Positions 49,413 to 59,320 of a stretch of DNA of 64,000 nt are shown here, in pieces. Numbering within the stretch: position 1 is the stretch's first letter; the number at the start of each line of letters is the position of its first letter. Position numbers and translations under genes: made by a program. Under the pieces are notes generated by a model. The model did no database searches and was not told where the DNA came from. It saw only the letters and a list, made by a program, of their open reading frames with translations. Source of the DNA: Candidatus Zixiibacteriota bacterium (GTDB lineage Bacteria > RBG-13-66-14 > B26-G2 > WVWN01). The stretch spans positions 3,367 to 67,366 of the forward strand of contig JAUWLW010000010.1 of NCBI GenBank assembly GCA_030613505.1, written 5' to 3'.

Positions 49413-50696
49413 ATGGGACTCTTCGGCAAAAAAAATCGTCGCGCCGTCGTCGTGGGCCTGGACGGCGTACCCCATTCGCTGGTAGAAAAACTAACGACCG
49501 ACGGCGCAACGCCCCACCTGGCCGAGCTCGGCCAAGCGAGCCCGTTCGCGCGGATGACGGTGACGCTGCCCGAAATCTCGGCCGTATCGTGGCCTTCGTT
49601 CGCCACCGGCCTGAACCCGGGAGGCCACGGCGTCTTCGGCTTTACCGAGCTCAAGGCGGGCACGTACGACGTCCGCTTCACGAGCTCGGCGGACGTCAAG
49701 GCGCCCACTATTTGGGACCGCCTGGGCCGCGTCCGCAAGCGCGCCGTAGTAATTAACCAACCGTCGACGTACCCGGCCGACGCGATAAACGGCTCCCTCG
49801 TCGCCGGCTTCGTAGCGGTGGATTTCGACCGCGCTATAATGCCGCCGCCGCTCAGGGCGAAACTCCGCGCGCTGGGCTACGAAATCGACGTCGACACCGT
49901 GAAGTGCCGCGAAGACCACGACCTCCTGCAGAAGCAGCTGTTGTCGACGCTCGCCGGCCGCCGCAAGGCCGCGGAGCACCTTTGGGAAAACGAGGAGTGG
50001 GACTACTTCGAAGTGGTCGTCACCGGCACCGACCGCCTGCACCACTACTTGTGGGACGCGCTGGCCGAGGAGACGCACCCGCGCCACGCCTTCTGCCTCG
50101 AGTATTACGCCGAGGTAGACCGCTTCGTCGGCGAAATGTTCGCCCGCGCCCGCGACGCGGGAGCGGCGTTCTACCTGCTGTCCGACCACGGCTTCTGCGG
50201 CGTCGAACGCGAGGCGTACCTGAACACCTGGCTCGAGCAGGAGGGCTTCCTCGCCTTCGACGGCGGCAAGAACGACTCCCTGGCGGCGCTGGCGGCCGGG
50301 ACGCGCGCCTTCGCCCTCGACCCCAACCGCATCTACGTCAACGTCGCCGGTAAATACCCCCGCGGCACGGTGCGCCCCGGCGACGTCGCCGCCGTGCTGG
50401 CCGAAATAAAACAGGGCCTGCTGGCGCTGAGTCACAACGGGCGTCCCGTCGTAAGGAAAATATTCCACCGCGACGAGATTTACGACGGCCCGTACGCCGC
50501 GAACGGCCCGGACCTGGTCGTGGTAGCGCACCCCGGTTTCGACTTGAAGGCCCACCTCGGCAAGGCCGAGGTCTTCGCCGAGACCAACCTGACCGGGATG
50601 CACACCTACGACGACGCCGTCTTCTGGTCGGCCGAGCCGCCGCCGGCCGACGTCGAAATTACGGACCTGGCGGACCTCGTATTGGCTAATTATTAA
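49413..50696 (+). CDS. Alkaline-phosphatase-superfamily phosphodiesterase, predicted cytoplasmic
   Basis: About 427 residues from ATG 49413, with no signal peptide; the frame is open upstream to a TTG at 49374. It resembles type I phosphodiesterases. Metal ligands are in Gly-Leu-Asp-Gly and Leu-Ser-Asp-His-Gly-Phe. The nucleophile position is Ser in Ile-Ser-Ala-Val-Ser-Trp, followed by Phe-Ala-Thr-Gly-Leu-Asn-Pro-Gly-Gly-His-Gly-Val-Phe. Such proteins hydrolyse phosphate di- or monoesters or transfer phospho-groups; the substrate is unknown. It is first of three related genes in tandem. Confidence 0.85.
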   Translation: MGLFGKKNRRAVVVGLDGVPHSLVEKLTTDGATPHLAELGQASPFARMTVTLPEISAVSWPSFATGLNPGGHGVFGFTELKAGTYDVRFTSSADVKAPTIWDRLGRVRKRAVVINQPSTYPADAINGSLVAGFVAVDFDRAIMPPPLRAKLRALGYEIDVDTVKCREDHDLLQKQLLSTLAGRRKAAEHLWENEEWDYFEVVVTGTDRLHHYLWDALAEETHPRHAFCLEYYAEVDRFVGEMFARARDAGAAFYLLSDHGFCGVEREAYLNTWLEQEGFLAFDGGKNDSLAALAAGTRAFALDPNRIYVNVAGKYPRGTVRPGDVAAVLAEIKQGLLALSHNGRPVVRKIFHRDEIYDGPYAANGPDLVVVAHPGFDLKAHLGKAEVFAETNLTGMHTYDDAVFWSAEPPPADVEITDLADLVLANY

Positions 50697-50705
50697 TCCT
50701 CACGG

Positions 50706-52818
<2,113 letters not shown>

Positions 52819-52832
<14 letters not shown>

Positions 52833-54801
52833 TTTTTTGAAAGCAACCGGGACCGGCGCCGCGGTTGCCGCGGCGGGAGGCCTCGCGCCGCTGCTCGAGG
52901 CTTGCGCCGGCAAACCCAAGCCGATAGGCCGCAAGGTCATCGTTCTCGCCATCGACGGTATGGACCCTCGCCTCGTGCGCCGCTTCGTCGCCAAGGGCGG
53001 GATGCCCACCTTCGCGAAGTTTATCGAGAACAATACCTTTATGCCTTTGGGAACGAGCTTACCGCCGCAAAGCCCGGTGGCGTGGTCGGACTTCATAACC
53101 GGCGCGGGCCCGGGGGTCCACGGCATCTTCGACTTCATCCACCGCGACCCGCATACCCTCTACCCCTTTCTCTCGATATCCCGCTCGCTCCCGCCTTCCA
53201 AAACGATAAAACTGGGCAGCCTGGTAATCCCGCTCTCGGGGGGCAAGGTCGAAAACCTGCGCCGCGGCCCGTGCTTGTGGGAGATCCTCGGCCGCCACGA
53301 CGTACCGGCCACGGTCTTCAAGTGCCCGTCCAACTTTCCGCCCGTAAAGACCGACGCGCGCACCGTATCGGGGCTGGGGACCCCCGACCTCCGCGGGACG
53401 TACGGGACCTTCTCGTACTATACCGACGACCCGCCCGCCAACGCCGACGAGTTCACCGGCGGCGAATGCTATCCCGTCAGGCTGTGGGATAACACCTTCA
53501 CCGCGGACCTGGTCGGCCCGCCCAACACCTTTCGCGAGGGCTCGCCGGCGGCGAAACTGCGCTTCACTGTCCACCGCGACCCGGCGCGCGACGTCGCGAA
53601 GATAGCGTGGGACGGCGACGAGGTCATCCTCCAACAAGGCGAGTGGAGCGGCTGGCGTCGGGTGCGCTTCAAGCTCGCCGGGCCGCTGGCGGCCGCCGTG
53701 GGCATGGTCCGATTTTACCTAAAAGAGGTTCGACCGCATTTCAAGCTCTACGTCTCGCCGGTGAACCTCGACCCGCTCGAGCCGGCGCTGCCCATAAGTA
53801 CGCCGGGCGACTACGCGGCCCAAATCGCCCGCCGCGCCGGCCGCTACTACACGCAGGGGTTCCCGGAAGAGACCAAAGCTTTGTCGCACGGCGTCTTCGA
53901 AGAGGAGGAGTACCTGGCGCAAGCCGGGATCGTCCTCGACGAGCGGCTCGCCTGCCTCGACGAAACGTTGGCCGACTTCGACGACGGCTTCTTCTTCTTC
54001 TACATCTCGACCATCGACCAGAATACCCACATGATGTGGCGGACGATGGACCCCGAACATCCGCTGTACCAGCCCGACGCGCCGCCCGAGGTCAAAGGGG
54101 CCGTCGAGCACTTCTACCGCGAAATGGACGGCGCGCTGACGCGCGTCCTAGCCGAAGTCGACGACAAGACGACGTTCTTCATTATTTCGGACCACGGCTT
54201 CGCGCCGTTCTACCGCGAGTTCAACCTCAACACCTGGCTGCTGGATAACGGCTACCTGGCGTTGGCGGACCCGACGCGGCGCGCCGAGACGGAGTTCCTG
54301 GACAACATCGACTGGGCCCGCACCGTCGCGTACGGCTTCGGCCTGAACGCCCTGTACGTCAATCTCCGCGGCCGCGAGCCGCACGGCATCGTCGAGCCCG
54401 GCGACGCCGATGCCCTCGCCGGCGAGCTGGCCGCCAAACTAGAGGCCTATATCGACGAAGAGGCCGACGAGCGCGCCATCGTCAAAGCTTATAAAAGCCG
54501 CGAGTCGTACCGCGGGCCGGCCGCGGCCTCGGCGCCGGAACTCATCCTCGGCTTCGCGCCCGGGTACCGCCTGGCGGACGGCTCCGCCGTGGCCGAGTTC
54601 CCGGAACGCGTCTGCAAGGTGCGGGAGGACAAGTGGGCCGCGGACCACTGCATCGACCCGAGCCACGTCCCCGGCGTGTTGTTCAGCAACAAGCCGGTGG
54701 CGGCCGAAGCGCCCGCGCTCAAGGACCTCGCGCCCACCATATTGAAAGAGTTCGGCCTCGCGCCGCCGCCGGAAATGACCGGGCGGCCGATATTAGAATA
54801 G
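52819..54801 (+). CDS. Tat-exported alkaline-phosphatase-superfamily lipoprotein
   Basis: 660 residues. The N-terminus has a twin-arginine motif (Arg-Arg-Asn-Phe-Leu-Lys-Ala) and then Leu-Leu-Glu-Ala-Cys, so the folded protein is probably exported and lipid-anchored. The domain is the same as in the gene before: Ile-Asp-Gly-Met-Asp, Gln-Ser-Pro-Val-Ala-Trp-Ser-Asp-Phe-Ile-Thr-Gly, and Ile-Ser-Asp-His-Gly-Phe. It overlaps the upstream gene by 14 bases and is followed by a 62-residue gene after 15 bases. Substrate unknown. Confidence 0.87.
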
Positions 54802-54816
54802 GAGGCACCGGGAATT

Positions 54817-55005
54817 ATGGCAAAGGTCAAAATCGACGGCGAGCTGTGGGACCGAGTCAAGAAGGTAGCCGAGGCCGCGGGCTACGCGTCGCCCGAGGAG
54901 TTCGTGACCCACGTACTCGAGAAGGAGATGTCGGCGCTCGAGGGCGGCGCCGAAGACGAGGAAGAGATAAAGAAGAGGCTCCAGGGGTTGGGGTACATCT
55001 CGTAA
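54817..55005 (+). CDS. 62-residue helical protein ending in a Leu-Gly-Tyr tail
   Basis: ATG 54817 has GGAGG upstream. The first 35 residues (Val-Lys-Ile-Asp-Gly-Glu-Leu-Trp-Asp-Arg-Val, then Ser-Pro-Glu-Glu-Phe-Val-Thr-His-Val-Leu) resemble a short ribbon-helix-helix module. The tail is Glu-Glu-Ile-Lys-Lys-Arg-Leu-Gln-Gly-Leu-Gly-Tyr-Ile-Ser. Nearly the same tail ends the APS kinase at 58640-59248, and in many genomes it ends sulfatase-like proteins. It lies in the phosphodiesterase operon, 4 bases before the next gene. A role as a partner of those enzymes is inference. Confidence 0.7.
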   Translation: MAKVKIDGELWDRVKKVAEAAGYASPEEFVTHVLEKEMSALEGGAEDEEEIKKRLQGLGYIS

Positions 55006-55009
55006 TCCG

Positions 55010-55816
55010 ATGTGGTACTTTAACCTGGCGTTAACGCGGCTCTTCGACGCGCTGGCCTGGCCGTTCCAACGGTGGCCCGCGGGCGGCCTGCTATTGATAT
55101 CGGCGCTGACCGGCGTCGCGATGCTGCTCGTCTTCAAGGCGACGTCTAACCAACGCGCCATCCGCCGCACCCGCGACCTCATCCGGGCGCACCTGCTCGC
55201 TATGCGGTTGTTCCGGGACGACGCCCGCGTGGTCGTCGAGAGCCAGAAGAAGGTGCTGCGCACCAACCTGACCTACCTCCGTTACGCCGTCGTACCCATC
55301 GTCTTCATCCTCCCGATAGTCGTGCTCATAATGGTCCAGCTCGACCTGCGTTACGGCCCGGCGCCGGCGCAGCCGGGCGAGGCCGTGGTCGTGAAGGCGA
55401 TATTTAACGGCGCCGTCGACGACGACGTGACGCTCGCCGCGCCGCCGGGTATAGTCGTCGAGACGCCCGCGCTGCGCATCCCGTACAAGCACGAGGCCGA
55501 TTGGCGCGTGCGGCCAGCGAAGGCCGGTAGGTTCGAACTATCGTTAAAATCGAAAGGTGCGACGTACGGCAAGGAGTTGGTGGCGGGCGAGGCGGGCGTG
55601 GGCCGCGTCAGCTCGCGGCGCGTCTCGGGAATCTGGTCGCAGCTGACGAACCCGGGCGAGCGGCCGCTCTCGGGCGATTTGGTGGCGATCGAAGTGAAGT
55701 ACCCGAGCCGCCAAAATAAGCTCTTCGGCCTCGGCGTCCACTGGGTGCTAACGTTCTTCGTCGTCTCGCTCGTGGCCGCGTTCGCGCTGAAGGGTGTTCT
55801 GAAGACCGAGGTTTAA
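55010..55816 (+). CDS. Three-span membrane protein with Oxa1-superfamily-like layout
   Basis: 268 residues. Membrane helix 1 at about 25-43; a basic helical stretch at about 45-92 (Asn-Gln-Arg-Ala-Ile-Arg-Arg-Thr-Arg-Asp, then Glu-Ser-Gln-Lys-Lys-Val-Leu-Arg-Thr-Asn); helix 2 at about 94-113; a strand-rich outer domain at about 115-240; helix 3 at about 244-262. Helix, cytoplasmic coiled coil, helix and later helix is the plan of the EMC3/Get1/DUF106 branch of the Oxa1 superfamily, but the outer domain is unusual and I cannot call homology. Last gene of the phosphodiesterase operon. Confidence 0.6.
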   Translation: MWYFNLALTRLFDALAWPFQRWPAGGLLLISALTGVAMLLVFKATSNQRAIRRTRDLIRAHLLAMRLFRDDARVVVESQKKVLRTNLTYLRYAVVPIVFILPIVVLIMVQLDLRYGPAPAQPGEAVVVKAIFNGAVDDDVTLAAPPGIVVETPALRIPYKHEADWRVRPAKAGRFELSLKSKGATYGKELVAGEAGVGRVSSRRVSGIWSQLTNPGERPLSGDLVAIEVKYPSRQNKLFGLGVHWVLTFFVVSLVAAFALKGVLKTEV

Positions 55817-55828
55817 CGTCGATTATTT

Positions 55829-55858
55829 TTGACAGCGGCTTAACGGGAATATTATAAT
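55829..55858 (+). promoter_or_regulatory. Consensus promoter of the zinc-ribbon tail-anchored gene pair
   Basis: TTGACA (55829-55834), an 18-base spacer and TATAAT (55853-55858). Confidence 0.85.
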
Positions 55859-55861
55859 GCC

Positions 55862-55889
55862 GGCGGCCTGAGTTCGGGCCGCCCTTTTC
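55862..55889 (+). terminator. Hairpin overlapping the transcription start region
   Basis: GGCGGCC / 8-base loop / GGCCGCC followed by CTTTT. It lies 46 bases past the end of the phosphodiesterase operon and just after the -10 of the next promoter, so it most likely ends the upstream operon. Confidence 0.6.
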
Positions 55890-55919
55890 GTATCGCTCTC
55901 GCCAAGGAGATGCGAGCCT

Positions 55920-56780
55920 ATGCCGAAAGATAAAGACGCAACCTCCGCGGGTCAGCCTCCGCCCCTGACTTGTCCCAAATGCGGCGGCGAGCTCGAGCCG
56001 CCGACGGAAGATAAGGTCACGTGCCGGTACTGCGGCGCCTCGTTCGACGCCGACGGCCTCGGCGAGGAGACGCCGGCCGACCCGATAGCGGAACTGTACG
56101 AGCGCGGCCGGGCCGCGTTCGCGCGGCTGGACTACGCCGCGGCTTACGAAAGCTTCGACCGGATAACGGATAATTACCCCAACGAATACGAGGCCCGGCT
56201 CGAGAAGGGGGTCGCGGGGGCCTACAAAGAGCTGATGGAGGAAGGACGCGTCGACGCCTACGAGCTGCTGCTGCGGCTCGAGAAGGCGCTCGAGCTCTAC
56301 CGGGGCGACGACCGCGAGGCGTTCGAGCGGAGGGCCGCGGACCGCCTGGGCGCGGTCGCCCTCGACCTCTACGATAACGCCGTCCAAAGGGGCGCCGACG
56401 GCGAGGCCAACGTCAAAGGCCTGCTCGACCTGCTATTCTTCTGGGAAACCTCCGGCTCGGACGAGGTCGCCGCCTGGAACGGCATCGTCAGGTTGGCCGA
56501 GGAAACGGCCACGCCGGAGGGGAAACGGCCGTTCGCCCACGTCGCCGAAAAATATAGAAAAAAGCTCCGCGAAAAAGTTGAAGCGGAGGCCAAAGCGGCA
56601 GCCGAAGCCAAAGCCAAGGCGGAGGCCGAAGCGAAGGGCGAAGTGCCCGAAGAAAAAGCCGCCGCGCCGCGCCGCAAATCGCGCCGCGCCGTTTGGACCG
56701 TGATCGCAATCGTAGGCGGTATCGCGGTCCTCTGCGTCCTGTGCTTCGTGGCCCTGGTAATAATCGGCTCGGTGAGTTAA
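55920..56780 (+). CDS. Tail-anchored zinc-ribbon/TPR-like protein, copy 1
   Basis: 286 residues. A zinc ribbon at about 18-42 (Cys-Pro-Lys-Cys-Gly-Gly, Cys-Arg-Tyr-Cys-Gly-Ala-Ser-Phe) is followed by TPR-like helices (Glu-Arg-Gly-Arg-Ala-Ala-Phe-Ala-Arg-Leu-Asp-Tyr-Ala-Ala-Ala-Tyr-Glu). An Ala/Glu/Lys-rich linker at about 220-250 leads to one hydrophobic helix at about 258-283, only a few residues from the end. No signal peptide is present, so the bulk faces the cytoplasm. Paralogous to the next gene. Function unknown. Confidence 0.7.
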   Translation: MPKDKDATSAGQPPPLTCPKCGGELEPPTEDKVTCRYCGASFDADGLGEETPADPIAELYERGRAAFARLDYAAAYESFDRITDNYPNEYEARLEKGVAGAYKELMEEGRVDAYELLLRLEKALELYRGDDREAFERRAADRLGAVALDLYDNAVQRGADGEANVKGLLDLLFFWETSGSDEVAAWNGIVRLAEETATPEGKRPFAHVAEKYRKKLREKVEAEAKAAAEAKAKAEAEAKGEVPEEKAAAPRRKSRRAVWTVIAIVGGIAVLCVLCFVALVIIGSVS

Positions 56781-56833
56781 TTAGCCAATAACCGTCGGAA
56801 CCCCGAAACGTCGGATGTACACGGTGAACGCGT

Positions 56834-57706
56834 ATGGTTAAAGGTACCAACTTTAGGCCGGAGGAGTTATTGGCCGCGTCCCGCTGCCCCAAATGCGGCG
56901 GCGCGCTCGGCGCGCCGGAGCAAGGGAAGTATACGTGTGAATATTGCGGTACGGCTTTCCTGCCTCGGGAGCTCGTCGGCGGAAAATCGATCGACCTCCG
57001 CGAGTTTTACGGGCAAGCTCTCGCGGCGGTGGAGGAGGGCAACTACGGCCAGGCGTACGAGTACTTCAACCGCATAATAGAAACCGACGCCGCCGAATAC
57101 CAAGCGTGGGTCGGGAAGGGCATCGCCGGCGCGTACGCCAAGCTGAGCGACGACCGGCAGTTCGAACCGGGCGAAATCTTTTCGTGCGTCGACATGGCGT
57201 TGGCGTATTATGACGCCGAGGATAAAGAGCTTTTCGGGAAGTCGCTCGCCGACCGCCTGGGCGCGTTGGCCGTCGACCTCTTCGACCGCGTTATGGAGGA
57301 ACAGGTAAACGACCAAAAGAACCTCAGCGGGCTTCTGGACTTACTATATTACTGGGAGGGGAAAGGGACGGAGGAGTTGGAGAGCTGGATCGCGATCGTC
57401 GCCGTGGCCGAGAAACCGGCGATCCCGCCGAAGGCGAAGCGTAAACCCGGCGTTACGTACCTAACCTTTGACTATCCGTTTAAGAACGTCGCGAAAAAAT
57501 ATACCCGGAAGATCCGCGCCAAGTACGATCCGGAATTCACCAACGTCTTCGAGCGAGGCGCCGACGCGCAAGCAGCGATCGTCAAGGGCTTCAAAACGGC
57601 CGGAAAGATTCTAATCATCGTAGCAGGCGTCGCCGTCGGCCTCGCCGCGTTGTTTATCCTAACGTTGATCATCCTCGCCGCTTTAGGTTATACGTATTTT
57701 ACGTAA
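56834..57706 (+). CDS. Tail-anchored zinc-ribbon/TPR-like protein, copy 2
   Basis: 290 residues. Zinc ribbon Cys-Pro-Lys-Cys-Gly-Gly and Cys-Glu-Tyr-Cys-Gly-Thr-Ala-Phe at about 17-40, then the same helical core as copy 1 (Gln-Ala-Tyr-Glu-Tyr-Phe-Asn-Arg-Ile-Ile) without the Ala-rich linker. The only membrane helix is at about 255-285, ending Tyr-Thr-Tyr-Phe-Thr at the very C-terminus. The pair is a tandem duplication under one promoter. Confidence 0.7.
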   Translation: MVKGTNFRPEELLAASRCPKCGGALGAPEQGKYTCEYCGTAFLPRELVGGKSIDLREFYGQALAAVEEGNYGQAYEYFNRIIETDAAEYQAWVGKGIAGAYAKLSDDRQFEPGEIFSCVDMALAYYDAEDKELFGKSLADRLGALAVDLFDRVMEEQVNDQKNLSGLLDLLYYWEGKGTEELESWIAIVAVAEKPAIPPKAKRKPGVTYLTFDYPFKNVAKKYTRKIRAKYDPEFTNVFERGADAQAAIVKGFKTAGKILIIVAGVAVGLAALFILTLIILAALGYTYFT

Positions 57707-57732
57707 GGCCCTGGGCTGCGAATTTACGCAAG

Positions 57733-57756
57733 AAAAAAGCCGGCCCGCGGGCCGGC
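57733..57756 (-). terminator. Terminator of the PHP-led minus-strand operon
   Basis: Palindrome GCCGGCCCGCGGGCCGGC with TTTTTT on the minus strand, just past the PHP stop at 57762. On the plus side it is followed by a weaker T-rich stretch and may also end the zinc-ribbon pair. Confidence 0.8.
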
Positions 57757-57761
57757 TGTCA

Positions 57762-58640
57762 TTATTTTATCGCAGCGCGTCTTTCCCGGACGCCGAGGCG
57801 CGCCTTCATCCGCGCCACGAGCTCGTACGGGATCTTGAGGTCGCCGCGGCCTATGCCGAGCTCTACGCCGGGCTTGGCCGCGCCGTGGAAGTCGGTGCCG
57901 CCGCTGGCCAGCAGGTCGTACTCGTCGACTAGGCGCCTCAGGAACGCGGTGTCGGTCGGCAGGTTATCGGAGTAGTAAACTTCGACGCCGTCGAGGCCGG
58001 CGCGGGCGAGCTTGAAGACCATACTCTCCAAAATGCGGGGCGGGAGCGCGTAGACGCCGGGGTGCGCCAGGAAGGCCAAGCCGCCGGCGCCGTGGATCAG
58101 CGCGACGCCCTCCTCGGCGGCGATGCGCCGCCGGCCTACGTACGCCGGCTTGTTGTGGGCGAGGTACTTTTCGAACGCCTCCTGGAAATCGGCGACGTAT
58201 CCCTTCTCCACCATCACTTCCGCGATATGGGGCCTGCCCACGGTTTTGCCGCCGGCTTTGGCCGCAACCTCTTCGATCTCGAGGGAAATCCCGAGCTCGG
58301 CGAGCTTCGCCAGTATCTTGGGATTGCGGCGCTTGCGGTATTCCCGCACGTCGGCCAGCGCCTCCACCAACCCGTCGTTCGTTGGGTCGATGAAAAGGCC
58401 CACGATGTGGACGTTGGTGGGCGTGAAATCGCAGCTTATCTCGACGCCCGGGATAACCTCCAGGCCCTGTTGGGCGCCCTCGGCGAAGGCCTCGGCGTTG
58501 CCGTCCACGCCGTCGTGGTCGGTAACGGCGATCGCCGCCAGGCCGACGTCGACGGCCTCCCATACGACTTCGGCGGGCTTCAACGAACCGTCCGAAAACG
58601 TGGTGTGGACGTGGAGGTCGACGTATTCGCAATCGGCCAT
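57762..58640 (-). CDS. PHP-domain phosphoesterase (nucleoside bisphosphate phosphatase / RNase AM type)
   Basis: 292 residues. The PHP trinuclear metal site begins Asp-Leu-His-Val-His-Thr-Thr-Phe-Ser-Asp-Gly, then Val-Thr-Asp-His-Asp-Gly-Val, Pro-Gly-Val-Glu-Ile-Ser-Cys, a later Leu-Ala-His-Pro-Gly-Val, and Gly-Gly-Thr-Asp-Phe-His-Gly. This is the YciV/RNase AM group, which removes phosphate from 3',5'-bisphosphates and trims RNA 5' ends. 3'-phosphoadenosine 5'-phosphate from sulfate metabolism is a known type of substrate. Its ATG overlaps the TGA of the APS kinase gene, which makes that link attractive. Confidence 0.9.
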   Translation of the reverse strand: MADCEYVDLHVHTTFSDGSLKPAEVVWEAVDVGLAAIAVTDHDGVDGNAEAFAEGAQQGLEVIPGVEISCDFTPTNVHIVGLFIDPTNDGLVEALADVREYRKRRNPKILAKLAELGISLEIEEVAAKAGGKTVGRPHIAEVMVEKGYVADFQEAFEKYLAHNKPAYVGRRRIAAEEGVALIHGAGGLAFLAHPGVYALPPRILESMVFKLARAGLDGVEVYYSDNLPTDTAFLRRLVDEYDLLASGGTDFHGAAKPGVELGIGRGDLKIPYELVARMKARLGVRERRAAIK

Positions 58641-59248
58641 CACATGTAGCCAAGCGCCTCCAGGCGCTTGCGCACTTTCTCCTCCTCTTCTTCGGAGTAA
58701 ACACCCTCCGTACCCGGCGCCGCGAGGTAGCCGAGCTCTTCCAGTTTCGCGACCACCTTGGCCGCGCTCTCCTCGGGCGTTTCGACGTCTGTATTACACA
58801 CGACCTCCGGCGCCGTCGGTTCCTCGTACGGGTCCGAGACGCCGGTGAAGTTCTTGATCTCGCCCGCCAGCGCTTTCTTGTACAATCCCTTCACGTCGCG
58901 CTCCAACAGTACCTCGAGCGGGCATTTGCAGAAAACTTCGACGAAGTCGCCGACCAGTTTGCGGTTTTCGCCGCGTATCTCGCGGTAGGGCGAGATGGCC
59001 GCGGCCACGGCGACGACGCCGTTGCGGCTGAGGAGGTGGCACACGAAGCCGATGCGGCGTATGTTGATGTCGCGATCTTCCTTGGAGAAGCCCAGGCCCT
59101 TGGAGAGGTTGGTGCGCACGACGTCGCCGTCGAGCACTTCCACCTTACGGCCGCGACGCCGGATTTCCTCTTCGACCAGCTTCGAGACGGTGGTTTTGCC
59201 CGAACCCGACAGGCCGGTGAACCAGACCGTGAATCCTTTCTCTTCCAT
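58640..59248 (-). CDS. cysC: Adenylyl-sulfate kinase with appended Leu-Gly-Tyr tail
   Basis: 202 residues. It phosphorylates APS to PAPS. P-loop Gly-Leu-Ser-Gly-Ser-Gly-Lys-Thr-Thr is at about 11-19, with Asp-Gly-Asp-Val-Val-Arg near 39 and Ser-Pro-Tyr-Arg-Glu near 89. The normal enzyme end is Lys-Leu-Glu-Glu-Leu-Gly-Tyr-Leu at about 172-179. Here about 23 more residues follow, ending [13 protein letters not shown], like the tail of the 62-residue protein at 54817. No ATP sulfurylase is in the window, so PAPS may serve sulfation rather than assimilation. Start codon overlap couples it to the PHP gene. Confidence 0.93.
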   Translation of the reverse strand: MEEKGFTVWFTGLSGSGKTTVSKLVEEEIRRRGRKVEVLDGDVVRTNLSKGLGFSKEDRDINIRRIGFVCHLLSRNGVVAVAAAISPYREIRGENRKLVGDFVEVFCKCPLEVLLERDVKGLYKKALAGEIKNFTGVSDPYEEPTAPEVVCNTDVETPEESAAKVVAKLEELGYLAAPGTEGVYSEEEEEKVRKRLEALGYM

Positions 59249-59320
59249 CCAATACTCCTGTGTATATTATAGCATAAACACTGTCGCCGGCGCAATCGCT
59301 TAACCGCGCCGGCGCGACGG

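Noticed and set aside
49491-50603. A 370-codon minus-strand frame opposite the first phosphodiesterase
   Set aside because: It has no motif or ribosome site and mirrors the codon pattern of the real gene.
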